Made by a program: the position numbers and the translations under genes
Notes under the pieces: model-generated
What the model saw: only the letters and a program-made list of their open reading frames with translations
Database searches by the model: none
Told to the model about the DNA's origin: nothing
Shown here: positions 56,992 through 64,000 of the stretch, piece after piece
Layout: each line of letters begins with the position of its first letter
Position numbering within the stretch: the stretch's first letter is position 1
Assembly (NCBI RefSeq): GCF_031624395.1
Contig: NZ_JAMQON010000002.1
Span: forward strand, 372,001-436,000
Reading direction: 5' to 3'
Length of the DNA stretch: 64,000 nt
From: Halomicroarcula saliterrae
GTDB taxonomy: Archaea; Halobacteriota; Halobacteria; Halobacteriales; Haloarculaceae

Positions 56992-58818
56992 TCACCACGG
57001 CGCCGACCGTGACTCGACGCAGTCGCCTTCTAACCGGAGAATCGCGACGTACTGGTCGCTCGCGAGCTCTTGCTCGTCCCCATACTGGTCGCTGTGCGGG
57101 TAGATTCCGAGCGGCACCAGCTCGCGCAGCGACCCGGGCTCCGGGCGGTGAGGGACGAAGTTCGGCGGCCGCTCGCCGAACTCCGCGACGATCTCGTAGT
57201 TGTACTCGCCGTCGAGCAGCGCCCGAATGTAGGCCTGACGCGGGGCCGGAGCGAAGTCCACCTCCGAGCTACGCTGGGCCGTGGGGATGTCCTGGAGGTA
57301 CAGCAGCTCCTTGTCGCCGACCTGGATGTATTCGGGACAGGGGTCGAGTTCGGCCCCCTCCTCCGGGGGCGTGTTGAGGGTCATCCCGTGTGGGATGGCG
57401 TTCTCGAAGTGGGCGTGGAAGTACACCTCCATCGTGGCGTCCTCGTCCGCGTTCTCGTCGAGCCACTCGGTCGCCTCGTCGCGCGGCATCGAGGCGTACA
57501 TCCCGACGCCGACGCTGGCGTAGACGGCCGACGTGACGACGACGGCGGCGACGGCCGCCCGACCCAGCCGCAGCCGGTGGTCGCGCAGTCGGTCGAGCGC
57601 GTCGGCGAGCAACACCGCCGCGAGCGGGAACGTCGGGAGGACGTGATGGACGCGCCAGTCGTGCCACCGGGCGAAAAAGAGGAGGAATATCGCCAGCGCG
57701 CCCACCAGCAGCGCCCGCTCGTCGAAGCCCGGGGCTCGCGCCCGCAGCTCCGCCCGGCCCGGCGCGAGGCGGGCGAGGTGGACGACGCTCGCTGCGAGCC
57801 CCCCGATGGCGCCCAGCAGGAGCGGCCAGCCGAAGGCGCTGGCGTAGGTCCGGAGGAACCACCACCACGTCGGTGCCGAGGGGCCGACGACCCGGTCCGG
57901 CCGTCCGGTCCGGCCGAACCAGCGGTGATACACCGCCTCGAAGTCACCGACCAGCGCCGTCGGGTGGCCGACCACGATGACGACCGCGCCGAGGGCGGCC
58001 CCGCCCAGCAGCAGCCGCGGTCGCCAGAGCGCGCGCCGGAGCGGCCCGTCATCGATACGGGCTCGAAGCAGGAAGGCGAGGGCGACGACCGGGACCGCGA
58101 GCCCGAGCGTGAGTTTGAACGCGATGGCGAGCCCGCCGACGGCGCTGCCGGCGTAGAACTGGCGGCGCTCGCCCGTCCGGACGTAGCCGACGAGCAGGTA
58201 GAGCGACGCGACGAAACACATCGTCGCCGGGATGTCCTCGCCGCCCTCCTTTGCCAGTTTGAGGAAGCCGAACGTGACGGTGAGCAGCACCGCCCCGAGC
58301 CGCCCGGTCGCGCGGTTCCGGAGTCGCGTCCCCAGTCGGTAGACGAGATACACTGTCACGACGGCGAAGACGACGTTCGTCAGCCGGACGAAGGCGATAC
58401 TCCACGTCCAGATCCACCGCGGCGTCTCGGCCCACACCTGGTAGTGGGCGTACGCGCTCGACGGGTCCTGCATCGCCGCGATAGCGTCCAGCTGGCCGGT
58501 GAGCGCGGCTGCCAGGACGACCGGCAACACCGCCAGCGCGTACACCCACAGCGTCGCGCCGAAGGGGGCCCGACTCCAGGCGACGCCCTCGCGAACGCCG
58601 TCGAGGCTCGGGTCGGCGACGATCTCCGAATAGGCGACCAGGGCGTCGAGCACCCGGTCGTGTTCGTCCCACGTCGCGAAAGAGGGGATGCGGTGCCAGA
58701 AGCCGAACCCGGCGAGTACAAGCGCCCCCACCAAGATGTAGCCCAGATACGGGTCCGCCCTGAGGTCGGCACAGAGCTGTCGCTTCGCGCGACCGAACCA
58801 TCCGGGGCGGGGGACCAT
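56992..58818 (-). CDS. GT-C/PMT-like membrane glycosyltransferase
   Basis: A 608-residue integral membrane protein from MVPRPGWFGRAK. About 12 helices cover residues 20-470, with a soluble outer domain of about 130 residues at the end. The first outer loop begins IPSFATWDEHDRVLDALVAYSEI; acidic residues after helix 1 are typical of GT-C enzymes (PMT/ArnT/GT39) that use lipid-linked sugars. The KLAKEGGEDIPATMCF segment is another typical loop. A TATA box exactly 23-32 nt upstream favours this start over one 21 codons earlier. Acceptor and sugar are unknown; surface glycoprotein or glycolipid is likely. Confidence 0.82.
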   Translation of the reverse strand: MVPRPGWFGRAKRQLCADLRADPYLGYILVGALVLAGFGFWHRIPSFATWDEHDRVLDALVAYSEIVADPSLDGVREGVAWSRAPFGATLWVYALAVLPVVLAAALTGQLDAIAAMQDPSSAYAHYQVWAETPRWIWTWSIAFVRLTNVVFAVVTVYLVYRLGTRLRNRATGRLGAVLLTVTFGFLKLAKEGGEDIPATMCFVASLYLLVGYVRTGERRQFYAGSAVGGLAIAFKLTLGLAVPVVALAFLLRARIDDGPLRRALWRPRLLLGGAALGAVVIVVGHPTALVGDFEAVYHRWFGRTGRPDRVVGPSAPTWWWFLRTYASAFGWPLLLGAIGGLAASVVHLARLAPGRAELRARAPGFDERALLVGALAIFLLFFARWHDWRVHHVLPTFPLAAVLLADALDRLRDHRLRLGRAAVAAVVVTSAVYASVGVGMYASMPRDEATEWLDENADEDATMEVYFHAHFENAIPHGMTLNTPPEEGAELDPCPEYIQVGDKELLYLQDIPTAQRSSEVDFAPAPRQAYIRALLDGEYNYEIVAEFGERPPNFVPHRPEPGSLRELVPLGIYPHSDQYGDEQELASDQYVAILRLEGDCVESRSAPW

Positions 58819-58840
58819 CAGCGAGGGTTTGGGGGAGGGT

Positions 58841-58850
58841 GTATAAAAAA
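58841..58850 (-). promoter_or_regulatory. TATA box of the GT-C glycosyltransferase
   Basis: TTTTTTATAC on the minus strand lies 23-32 nt before the ATG at 58816-58818. It is flanked by GTGT/ACAC, giving a small inverted repeat (GTGTATTTTTTTATACAC) around the box. Confidence 0.6.
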
Positions 58851-58937
58851 ATACACACTCACTACCTGTGGCGCTAAGCACCGACTACCGCCGCGGACGC
58901 TCGCCGTCGTTTTCGGGCCGGCCGCCGACGCCCCGAT

Positions 58938-59726
58938 ATGAGCGCAGGGCCGACGCCGAGCGAAATCTTCGACCGGGCGGTCGAGGAAGGGACGCGCCGA
59001 CTCGACCAGTCGCTGCTGGAACTCGTCTCGACGAGCTTCATCGCGGGCTTTACCGTCGTCTTCGGCCTCGTCGCGCTGGGTATCGTCGAGGGTGTGCTGG
59101 GGCCCGACGCCGGCGGCACCGCCAAGCTCGGGGGCGCGCTCGCGTTCGGCATCGGCATCCTCTTTCTTGTCGCGGGCCGCACGGAGCTGTTCAACGAGAA
59201 CTTCTCGGACCCGGCGGCGGCGGCCGTCGACCGCGGCGACCGTCGGGCCGCGGGGCCGCTCCTCCGGCTGTGGGTGGTGACGCTCCTGTTCAACCTCGTC
59301 GGCGGTGGGCTGTTCTCACTGGTTTTCACCGTCGAAGGGGCCCTGCCTCCGGGGACGACCGAGGCGCTCGCCACGGTCGCGACGGAGAGCGCCCACCGGG
59401 CCCTGCTCGCGTCGTTCGCCCGCGCGGTCGCGGGGGGGACCCTCGTGAGCCTGCTCTCCTTCCTGCTGGTCTCGGTCGACAGCGACGGCGCTCGCCTCGG
59501 CCTGGCCTATCTCGTCGGGGTCTTTCTCGCGCTCGGACCCTTCGAGCACGTCGTCGTCACTGCCCTGCACGTCTTCTTGGGCGTCCTCTTCGGGGCGGCC
59601 ATCGCCACCGCTCGGTTCGCCGTCGTGGTCGGCGTCGTCACGACGGGGAATCTCGTCGGCGGGCTCGGGCTCGTCACGGTCGCACACATCGCACAGGCCA
59701 AAGGGGCGGCACAGAGCGAGGATTAA
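58938..59726 (+). CDS. Formate/nitrite transporter (FNT) family channel
   Basis: A 262-residue six-helix protein. The N-terminus TPSEIFDRAVEEGTRRL leads into SFIAGFTVVFGLVALGIVEG, GIGILFLVAGRTELFNENF, LLRLWVVTLLFNLVGGGLFSLVF, and VVVTALHVFLGVLFGA. The TELFNEN and NLVGG elements are typical of the family. FNT proteins form pentamers that pass small monovalent anions such as formate, nitrite or hydrosulfide. No linked enzyme shows which anion. Start at MSAGPTPSEI. Confidence 0.86.
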   Translation: MSAGPTPSEIFDRAVEEGTRRLDQSLLELVSTSFIAGFTVVFGLVALGIVEGVLGPDAGGTAKLGGALAFGIGILFLVAGRTELFNENFSDPAAAAVDRGDRRAAGPLLRLWVVTLLFNLVGGGLFSLVFTVEGALPPGTTEALATVATESAHRALLASFARAVAGGTLVSLLSFLLVSVDSDGARLGLAYLVGVFLALGPFEHVVVTALHVFLGVLFGAAIATARFAVVVGVVTTGNLVGGLGLVTVAHIAQAKGAAQSED

Positions 59727-59764
59727 ATTAGTTGATATTTCTTTCTTATTGTTATGTCGATGGG

Positions 59765-59779
59765 CGATGATTTTCATCG
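59765..59779. repeat. Small inverted repeat upstream of the prenyltransferase
   Basis: CGATGA-ttt-TCATCG, with 6-bp arms, lies 28 nt before the ATG at 59807. The region 59725-59790 is AT-rich for this genome. It may be a regulator site or a short hairpin in the leader; evidence is symmetry only. Confidence 0.3.
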
Positions 59780-59806
59780 TTCTCCCTCGAATGTTTAGGC
59801 GCAGCA

Positions 59807-60733
59807 ATGGCAACTAACCCACAGAACAAGACGAACGATTCGACGACCGTACCGACCAGTCAGTTGCGGAACAGATTGTACCGACTCGGCAAACCAGTCC
59901 GGGACTTCCTGCTTTTCAGTTCGGCGTATCTCGCGCTGATAGCGATGGCGGAGGTGCTCATCGTCACGAAGCTACTCTCCCTGCCGCTGAGTCCGGCAGT
60001 CCTGGTCGCAGGGCTGTTGACGTTCGCGGTGTACGGCAACGACAGAGTGGCCGACGTCGAGACCGACGAGAAGACGGCGCCGGGCCGAGCCGCCTTCGTA
60101 AAGCGATACAACCGGATGCTCTACGCGCTGTCGGCGCTCGCGTACGGCCTCGCGGTCGCGCTGGCCGTGCTGGGGGGCCCGGCCGCGTTTGCGCTGGCGC
60201 TGCTCCCGGGTGTCGTCTGGATCGTCTACGCACAGGACTGGCTGCCCAGTTTCGGTCAGGTGAAGCGGCTCAAACAGGTGTTTATTCTCAACTCCGTCCT
60301 CGTCGCCGGCGCGTGGGCGCTCGTCATCGTCTTCCTGCCCATCGCCTTCGCCGGAGCGGCGATAACCCCGGCCGCAGGCGTCGTGTTCGTCTTTTTCTTC
60401 CTTGCAGCGTTCATCAGCGTGGAGGTCCCGAACGTTCGTGACCTCGCTGGCGACCGGGAAATCGGCGTCAAGACCCTTCCAGTCGTCCTCGGCATCAGAG
60501 GAACTCGGTACTTCCTCTACAGCGTCGCCGGCCTCGGCGTCGCCATCGTCGCCACGGCGTACGTCACGGATATCTTGGGCTGGGCGGCCGCGGCCGGCTT
60601 GATGCTTAGCCTGGTGATACTACTCGGTATCACCGTCTGTCTCGGTCGCACCGACAACAACAGCGCGCTCACTATCACGGCTGAGTGCAGCCGACTGCCG
60701 ATGCTCGCGCTGGTCATCGTCCCGCTGCTGTAA
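59807..60733 (+). CDS. UbiA-family prenyltransferase
   Basis: A 308-residue membrane enzyme with about eight to nine helices. The first Asp-rich motif is NDRVADVETD (residues 78-87) and the second is NVRDLAGDREIGVKTLP (about 209-225); both bind Mg-prenyl diphosphate. Family members transfer prenyl chains to lipid, quinone or carotenoid acceptors. Candidates in haloarchaea include menaquinone, digeranylgeranylglyceryl phosphate and bacterioruberin synthesis, and no neighbour decides between these. The N-terminal 25 residues are polar and Thr/Asn-rich. Confidence 0.9.
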   Translation: MATNPQNKTNDSTTVPTSQLRNRLYRLGKPVRDFLLFSSAYLALIAMAEVLIVTKLLSLPLSPAVLVAGLLTFAVYGNDRVADVETDEKTAPGRAAFVKRYNRMLYALSALAYGLAVALAVLGGPAAFALALLPGVVWIVYAQDWLPSFGQVKRLKQVFILNSVLVAGAWALVIVFLPIAFAGAAITPAAGVVFVFFFLAAFISVEVPNVRDLAGDREIGVKTLPVVLGIRGTRYFLYSVAGLGVAIVATAYVTDILGWAAAAGLMLSLVILLGITVCLGRTDNNSALTITAECSRLPMLALVIVPLL

Positions 60734-60881
60734 CGCTACTCTCGGGGTGGGTGGTGGGTTCGGAGCGCGCTGCTGTCTCGTCACAACTGTGCCCGAACAG
60801 TTGTCGTATCGCAAGAAACCGAAGCGCCGCGGTGACGTACCCTATCTTATTAGTATCCATAGCCGACACTCATGGTAAGCC

Positions 60882-62552
60882 GTGTCACCACTGATGTTGA
60901 TGAAACTCGTTCTAGTCACGTCGGTCGCGGTCGGGGTGACCGGCGGGCTGCTGGCGTGGCGGGAACGACCGAAGCCCGGGTCGGTACCGCTGACGCTGCT
61001 CATGGCGGGCCAGTGCTGGTGGTCGGCGATGGTGATATTCCAGATCGGAACGGCGACTGTCGACGCGAAGGTATTCTTCGTCAACATTTCGTGGGCCGGC
61101 GTCGCGCTCATTCCAGTCGCATGGCTCCTGTTCGCGCTGGAGTACGCGGGCTACGACGAATACACGACGCGCCGCCACGTCGTGTTAGTCTCGATAATCC
61201 CCGCAGTCACCCTGTTTCTGAGCCTCACTAGCCCGTACCACCAGCTCCTGTATCTCGACGCACAGCTCGTTGCACAACGCGGTGTGCCGACGCTCACGCT
61301 GACCCCTGGCCCGTGGTTCTGGGTCATCGCCGCGTACACCTATCTGCTGGGCCTCTGTGGGCTCGTCCCGCTGCTCGAACTCGTAACGAGCAAGGTACGT
61401 ACCTTCCAGGCCCAGAGCCTGGCGCTCCTGATGGGCCTGCTGGCTCCATGGGTGACGAACCTGGCGCACCTGTTCGGCTACCTCCCGACCGCCGGGATCG
61501 ACCCGACGCCCGTCGCTTTCACCCTCTCCGGCGTCGCGTACCTCTCCGCGTTGACCCGGTTCGAGCTCTTCGGCGCGAGTCCGACTCCCATCCGCCACGC
61601 CCGGCGGTCGCTGTACAAACAGATGCACCAGGGCGCGCTGGTGCTCGACACCCACGGCAACGTCGTCGACATGAACGACCGGGCGGCGACCGTGCTCCAG
61701 ACGACCCCGGACGAAGCGCTCGGCCGGCGCCTCGACACCGTCAGTCCGGGCCTGACGGCCGCCGGCGAGACCGCGTCGGGCAAACGCGTGTTCAATCCGC
61801 CGGGGACCCGACAGTCCTACGACGTCTCCGAGAGCCTCGTCACCGACATCCACGACCGGACCATCGGTCGCATCATCACGCTGCACGACATCAGCGACCT
61901 CTTCCGAATGCAACAGCGTCTGGAGGTGTTACACCGGGTCTTTCGCCACAACATCCGGACGAACATCCAGGTCATCCTCGGGCACGCGGGGTATCTGGCG
62001 ACACACAACAGCCAGCAGAAGGCGGAGACGCTCAAGCAAAACGCCATGGAGATAGAGGAGACCGGCGAGAAGGTCCGCAAGATAATCGACGTCTTCGAGA
62101 AGGGGCGCACGGACAGGGAGAACCTCGCGTTGCACTCGATTCTCCGGGAGTGTACCCAGGCGATCGCCAAGCGCTACCCCGAGGTGACCGTCACGTACGA
62201 GCCCGGCCCGAAAGATATCGTCGTCGACGGGCTGTTCGATATCGTCTGTACGAACGTCATCGAGAACGCCGCCCAGCACAACACGAGCGCCGATCCGCGG
62301 GTCAGCGTCAGCGTCGACGCCGGCGAGGACGTCGTCGAGGTCCACATCGAGGACAACGGCCCGGGTATTCAGGACCACGAACTCGCACTCGTCAACGACG
62401 GTCAGGAGACCCCGCTGAAACACGGGAGCGGCTTCGGGCTGGCACTGACCGCCTGGGGGACCGACATCGCCGGTGGCTCGGTCTCGTTCGAGTCGGTCGA
62501 GCCGACGGGGACTCACGTGACGTTGACGCTCCCCGTCGCTGCGCGACGGTGA
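60882..62552 (+). CDS. Histidine kinase with 7TM sensor and PAS domain
   Basis: A 556-residue sensor kinase. Seven helices (residues 5-225) form a histidine-kinase N-terminal 7TM sensor. A PAS domain (about 235-345) begins HQGALVLDTHGNVVDMNDRAATVLQ. The dimer/phosphoacceptor helix is EVLHRVFRHNIRTNIQVILGHAGYL, and the ATPase has CTNVIENAAQHN (N box), VEVHIEDNGPGIQ (G1) and GSGFGLALTAWGTDIAGGSV (G2). The FRHNIRTN form is typical of haloarchaeal kinases. A TATA-like TCTTATTA about 30 nt upstream supports the GTG at 60882; ATG at 60894 is an alternative. Ligand and partner unknown. Confidence 0.9.
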   Translation: MSPLMLMKLVLVTSVAVGVTGGLLAWRERPKPGSVPLTLLMAGQCWWSAMVIFQIGTATVDAKVFFVNISWAGVALIPVAWLLFALEYAGYDEYTTRRHVVLVSIIPAVTLFLSLTSPYHQLLYLDAQLVAQRGVPTLTLTPGPWFWVIAAYTYLLGLCGLVPLLELVTSKVRTFQAQSLALLMGLLAPWVTNLAHLFGYLPTAGIDPTPVAFTLSGVAYLSALTRFELFGASPTPIRHARRSLYKQMHQGALVLDTHGNVVDMNDRAATVLQTTPDEALGRRLDTVSPGLTAAGETASGKRVFNPPGTRQSYDVSESLVTDIHDRTIGRIITLHDISDLFRMQQRLEVLHRVFRHNIRTNIQVILGHAGYLATHNSQQKAETLKQNAMEIEETGEKVRKIIDVFEKGRTDRENLALHSILRECTQAIAKRYPEVTVTYEPGPKDIVVDGLFDIVCTNVIENAAQHNTSADPRVSVSVDAGEDVVEVHIEDNGPGIQDHELALVNDGQETPLKHGSGFGLALTAWGTDIAGGSVSFESVEPTGTHVTLTLPVAARR

Positions 62553-62583
62553 CCGCCGGACCCGGGACGGTGGGTTCTCGATG

Positions 62584-62592
62584 GCTTTATTC
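62584..62592 (+). promoter_or_regulatory. TATA box of the STT3-type gene
   Basis: GCTTTATTC lies 24-32 nt before the ATG at 62616, implying a leaderless transcript. Confidence 0.55.
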
Positions 62593-62615
62593 ACTCCACG
62601 GGAATGGGGGAACGT

Positions 62616-64000
62616 ATGAGCGACGAGCGTGGGCCGTCGACGCTGCTAGCTGACCGGCCCGAACTGGAGTCCGCGCTCGAAACAGTGCTGGCTGTCGACG
62701 CCGAGCAGGACGGCTGGACCTTCGACGACGTCGCGGTCGACTCGGGCGTCTTCGGCGAGCTCGTCTCGCGCGACATCGTCGAGTCCGACGGCGAGGGGTA
62801 CAGGGTCGCCGACCCGTCGGCCGTCCGCCGGGCGCTGGACGGTGAGACCGCGACGGCGACCGACGACGGCGGCGGGGTCGGCCTCGACCGGCTGTCGCTG
62901 CCGGCAATCGAGCCCCGAGCCGTCGGTCTGGTGACCGCGGCCCTCGCCGTCGTCGCACTCACCCGCGCGTACGTCTACGGCAGCGTCTACCGCGGCGGCG
63001 ACATCGTCCTCTCGGGCAACGACCCGTACTACTACAGGTACTGGGTCGAACAGGTGGCCGCCGAGGCCGGCGGCAGCGTCGATATCGCCGCGCTCTCGAC
63101 GCTCCCCACCGGCGTGACCAAGGGCGAGCCGCTGCTGGTGGCGACGCTGTGGTGGGTCGCCCAGCTGTTCGGCGGGACCACGGAGGCTATCGGGCACGTC
63201 CTCGCGTGGTATCCCGTCGTCTCGGCGGTCGTCTCGGGGGCGCTCGTGTATCTGCTCGCCGTCCGGCTGACCAGCGACCGCCGCGTCGGGCTCGCAGCCG
63301 TCCTCTTTCTGGCGATTATCCCGGGCCACGCCCTCCGGACGAGCCTCGGCTACGCCGACCACCACGCCTTCGACTACCCGCTGCTCGGACTCACCGCTCT
63401 TGCGCTGCTCGTCGCGACGACGGCCAGCCGTGACAGAGCGTCGCTGCGGTCGGTCACCCCGTGGGCGGCCGCCGTCGGCCTCGGCGTCGGCATCGCCGGA
63501 CAGACGCTCGCGTGGGAGGCGGGACCGCTCCTGCTGGCCCCCGTCGGAATCGCCGTCGTGGCGAAGACGCTGCTCGACGTCGATGCCGGCCGCTCGCCGC
63601 TCCTGACGACCGCGCCGGTGCTCGCGGGCACGGGACTCGCCGCGGGAGTGGTCTGGACCGTCCACGCGAACTGGGGGTGGCACACCGACCTCGTCGCGAG
63701 CGTCCCGATACTGCTGTTTCTCGGCGTCGCCGGCGCCGTGGCGATAGCGGCGCTGACGGCCCGGGCCGGCGGGACGGCGAGACAGCTCGCGGCGGTCGAC
63801 GGCGCGGCGGTCGTGCTGGGGCTGCTCGCCGTCCGGTCGCTGTTCACCGAGCGCTGGACCGAGGCCGTCAGCCGGACTGACCGCCTCTTCCGGAGCGATG
63901 CCATCGCCGAGACGGCCGGACTGTTCGACCCCGGGACGCTCGGCTTTCTCCTCCTGTTCGGGTTCGCGCTCGTCATCGCCCTGCCCGCGATGGCGTGGGG
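62616..64000 (+). CDS. STT3/AglB-type oligosaccharyltransferase-like protein, 3' end beyond the window
   Basis: At least 461 residues, open to the window edge. Residues 1-75 look like a soluble winged-helix-like domain (DGWTFDDVAVDSGVFGELVSRDIVESDGEGYRVADPSAVRRAL). Membrane helices start near residue 105. The first outer loop has LSGNDPYYYRYWVEQ, the STT3-like DxD region that binds metal and substrate. LRTSLGYADHHAFDYPLLGL gives the second acidic DHH motif. Such enzymes move lipid-linked glycans to Asn of surface proteins. The missing C-terminus would hold the WWDYG motif needed for a firm call. The N-terminal domain is unusual. Confidence 0.85.
   Translation, partial: MSDERGPSTLLADRPELESALETVLAVDAEQDGWTFDDVAVDSGVFGELVSRDIVESDGEGYRVADPSAVRRALDGETATATDDGGGVGLDRLSLPAIEPRAVGLVTAALAVVALTRAYVYGSVYRGGDIVLSGNDPYYYRYWVEQVAAEAGGSVDIAALSTLPTGVTKGEPLLVATLWWVAQLFGGTTEAIGHVLAWYPVVSAVVSGALVYLLAVRLTSDRRVGLAAVLFLAIIPGHALRTSLGYADHHAFDYPLLGLTALALLVATTASRDRASLRSVTPWAAAVGLGVGIAGQTLAWEAGPLLLAPVGIAVVAKTLLDVDAGRSPLLTTAPVLAGTGLAAGVVWTVHANWGWHTDLVASVPILLFLGVAGAVAIAALTARAGGTARQLAAVDGAAVVLGLLAVRSLFTERWTEAVSRTDRLFRSDAIAETAGLFDPGTLGFLLLFGFALVIALPAMAW

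Overview
The window reads as chromosome of an extremely halophilic archaeon (class Halobacteria). GC content is very high, predicted proteins are Asp/Glu-rich, and most genes have an archaeal TATA-like box about 25-35 nt upstream of a start with little or no leader. The family content also fits: HalX response regulator, Tat lipoprotein, deoxyhypusine synthase, F420-type oxidoreductase, haloarchaeal glycan genes, and GTGA/ATGA gene overlaps. No species can be named from the sequence alone. Almost all long open frames opposite real genes are GC-rich shadows and were left out.

Layout. 1-5.5 kb: edge-truncated KaiC/RecA-like ATPase, NAD kinase, HalX response regulator, PAS-like membrane protein, TetR regulator and a Cdc6/Orc1-like ATPase. 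5.6-8.3 kb: glycerol kinase with a co-transcribed membrane protein, under a promoter holding an 18-bp perfect palindrome. 8.6-15.3 kb: a surface protein followed by two tandem RND/MMPL permeases. 15.5-20 kb: flavoprotein disulfide reductase, tiny zinc-ribbon protein, a large hybrid histidine kinase with a pseudo-receiver, and 5-formyl-THF cyclo-ligase. 20-25 kb: duplicated LEA/WHy protein coupled to a membrane protein with a degenerate metzincin motif, a tail-to-tail pair of paralogous membrane proteins, and a DUF892 protein. 25-33 kb: F420-type oxidoreductase, Azf-like SDR, SnoaL-like protein with a structured leader, GH15 enzyme, a 33-residue arginine-rich peptide gene, a decayed PIN toxin locus, a thioredoxin-fold Tat lipoprotein coupled to a membrane Cys-pair protein, and a second DUF892 protein.

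33-40.5 kb is mostly housekeeping: YchF GTPase, glycerophosphodiesterase, deoxyhypusine synthase, SprT-like and Nif3-like proteins, and a large membrane protein. 40.7-42.4 kb is a small AT-richer accessory patch beside tRNA-Pro(CGG). It carries a two-gene toxin-antitoxin-like operon whose PIN gene follows an in-frame TAG and has no ordinary start codon. 42.5-52.1 kb combines nucleotide-sugar/glycan genes (GDP-mannose hydrolase-like Nudix, UDP-sulfoquinovose synthase with a TrmB-like operator, two further SDR epimerases, and a UDP-glucose 6-dehydrogenase split by a 471-residue intein at its active-site Cys) with a purine salvage block (HGPRT-like, xanthine/uracil permease, GMP reductase/IMPDH-like). 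52.2-56.5 kb is the four-gene DUF4129/DUF58 operon, every gene coupled by GTGA, facing a MoxR ATPase. 56.6-64 kb: GT-C type glycosyltransferase, formate/nitrite transporter family protein, UbiA prenyltransferase, 7TM histidine kinase, and a truncated STT3-type oligosaccharyltransferase with an N-terminal winged-helix-like domain.

The strongest candidates for something unusual are the tRNA-adjacent PIN operon with its missing start codon, the active-site intein, the WHy/degenerate-metzincin pair, and the operators at glpK and the sulfoquinovose synthase gene.
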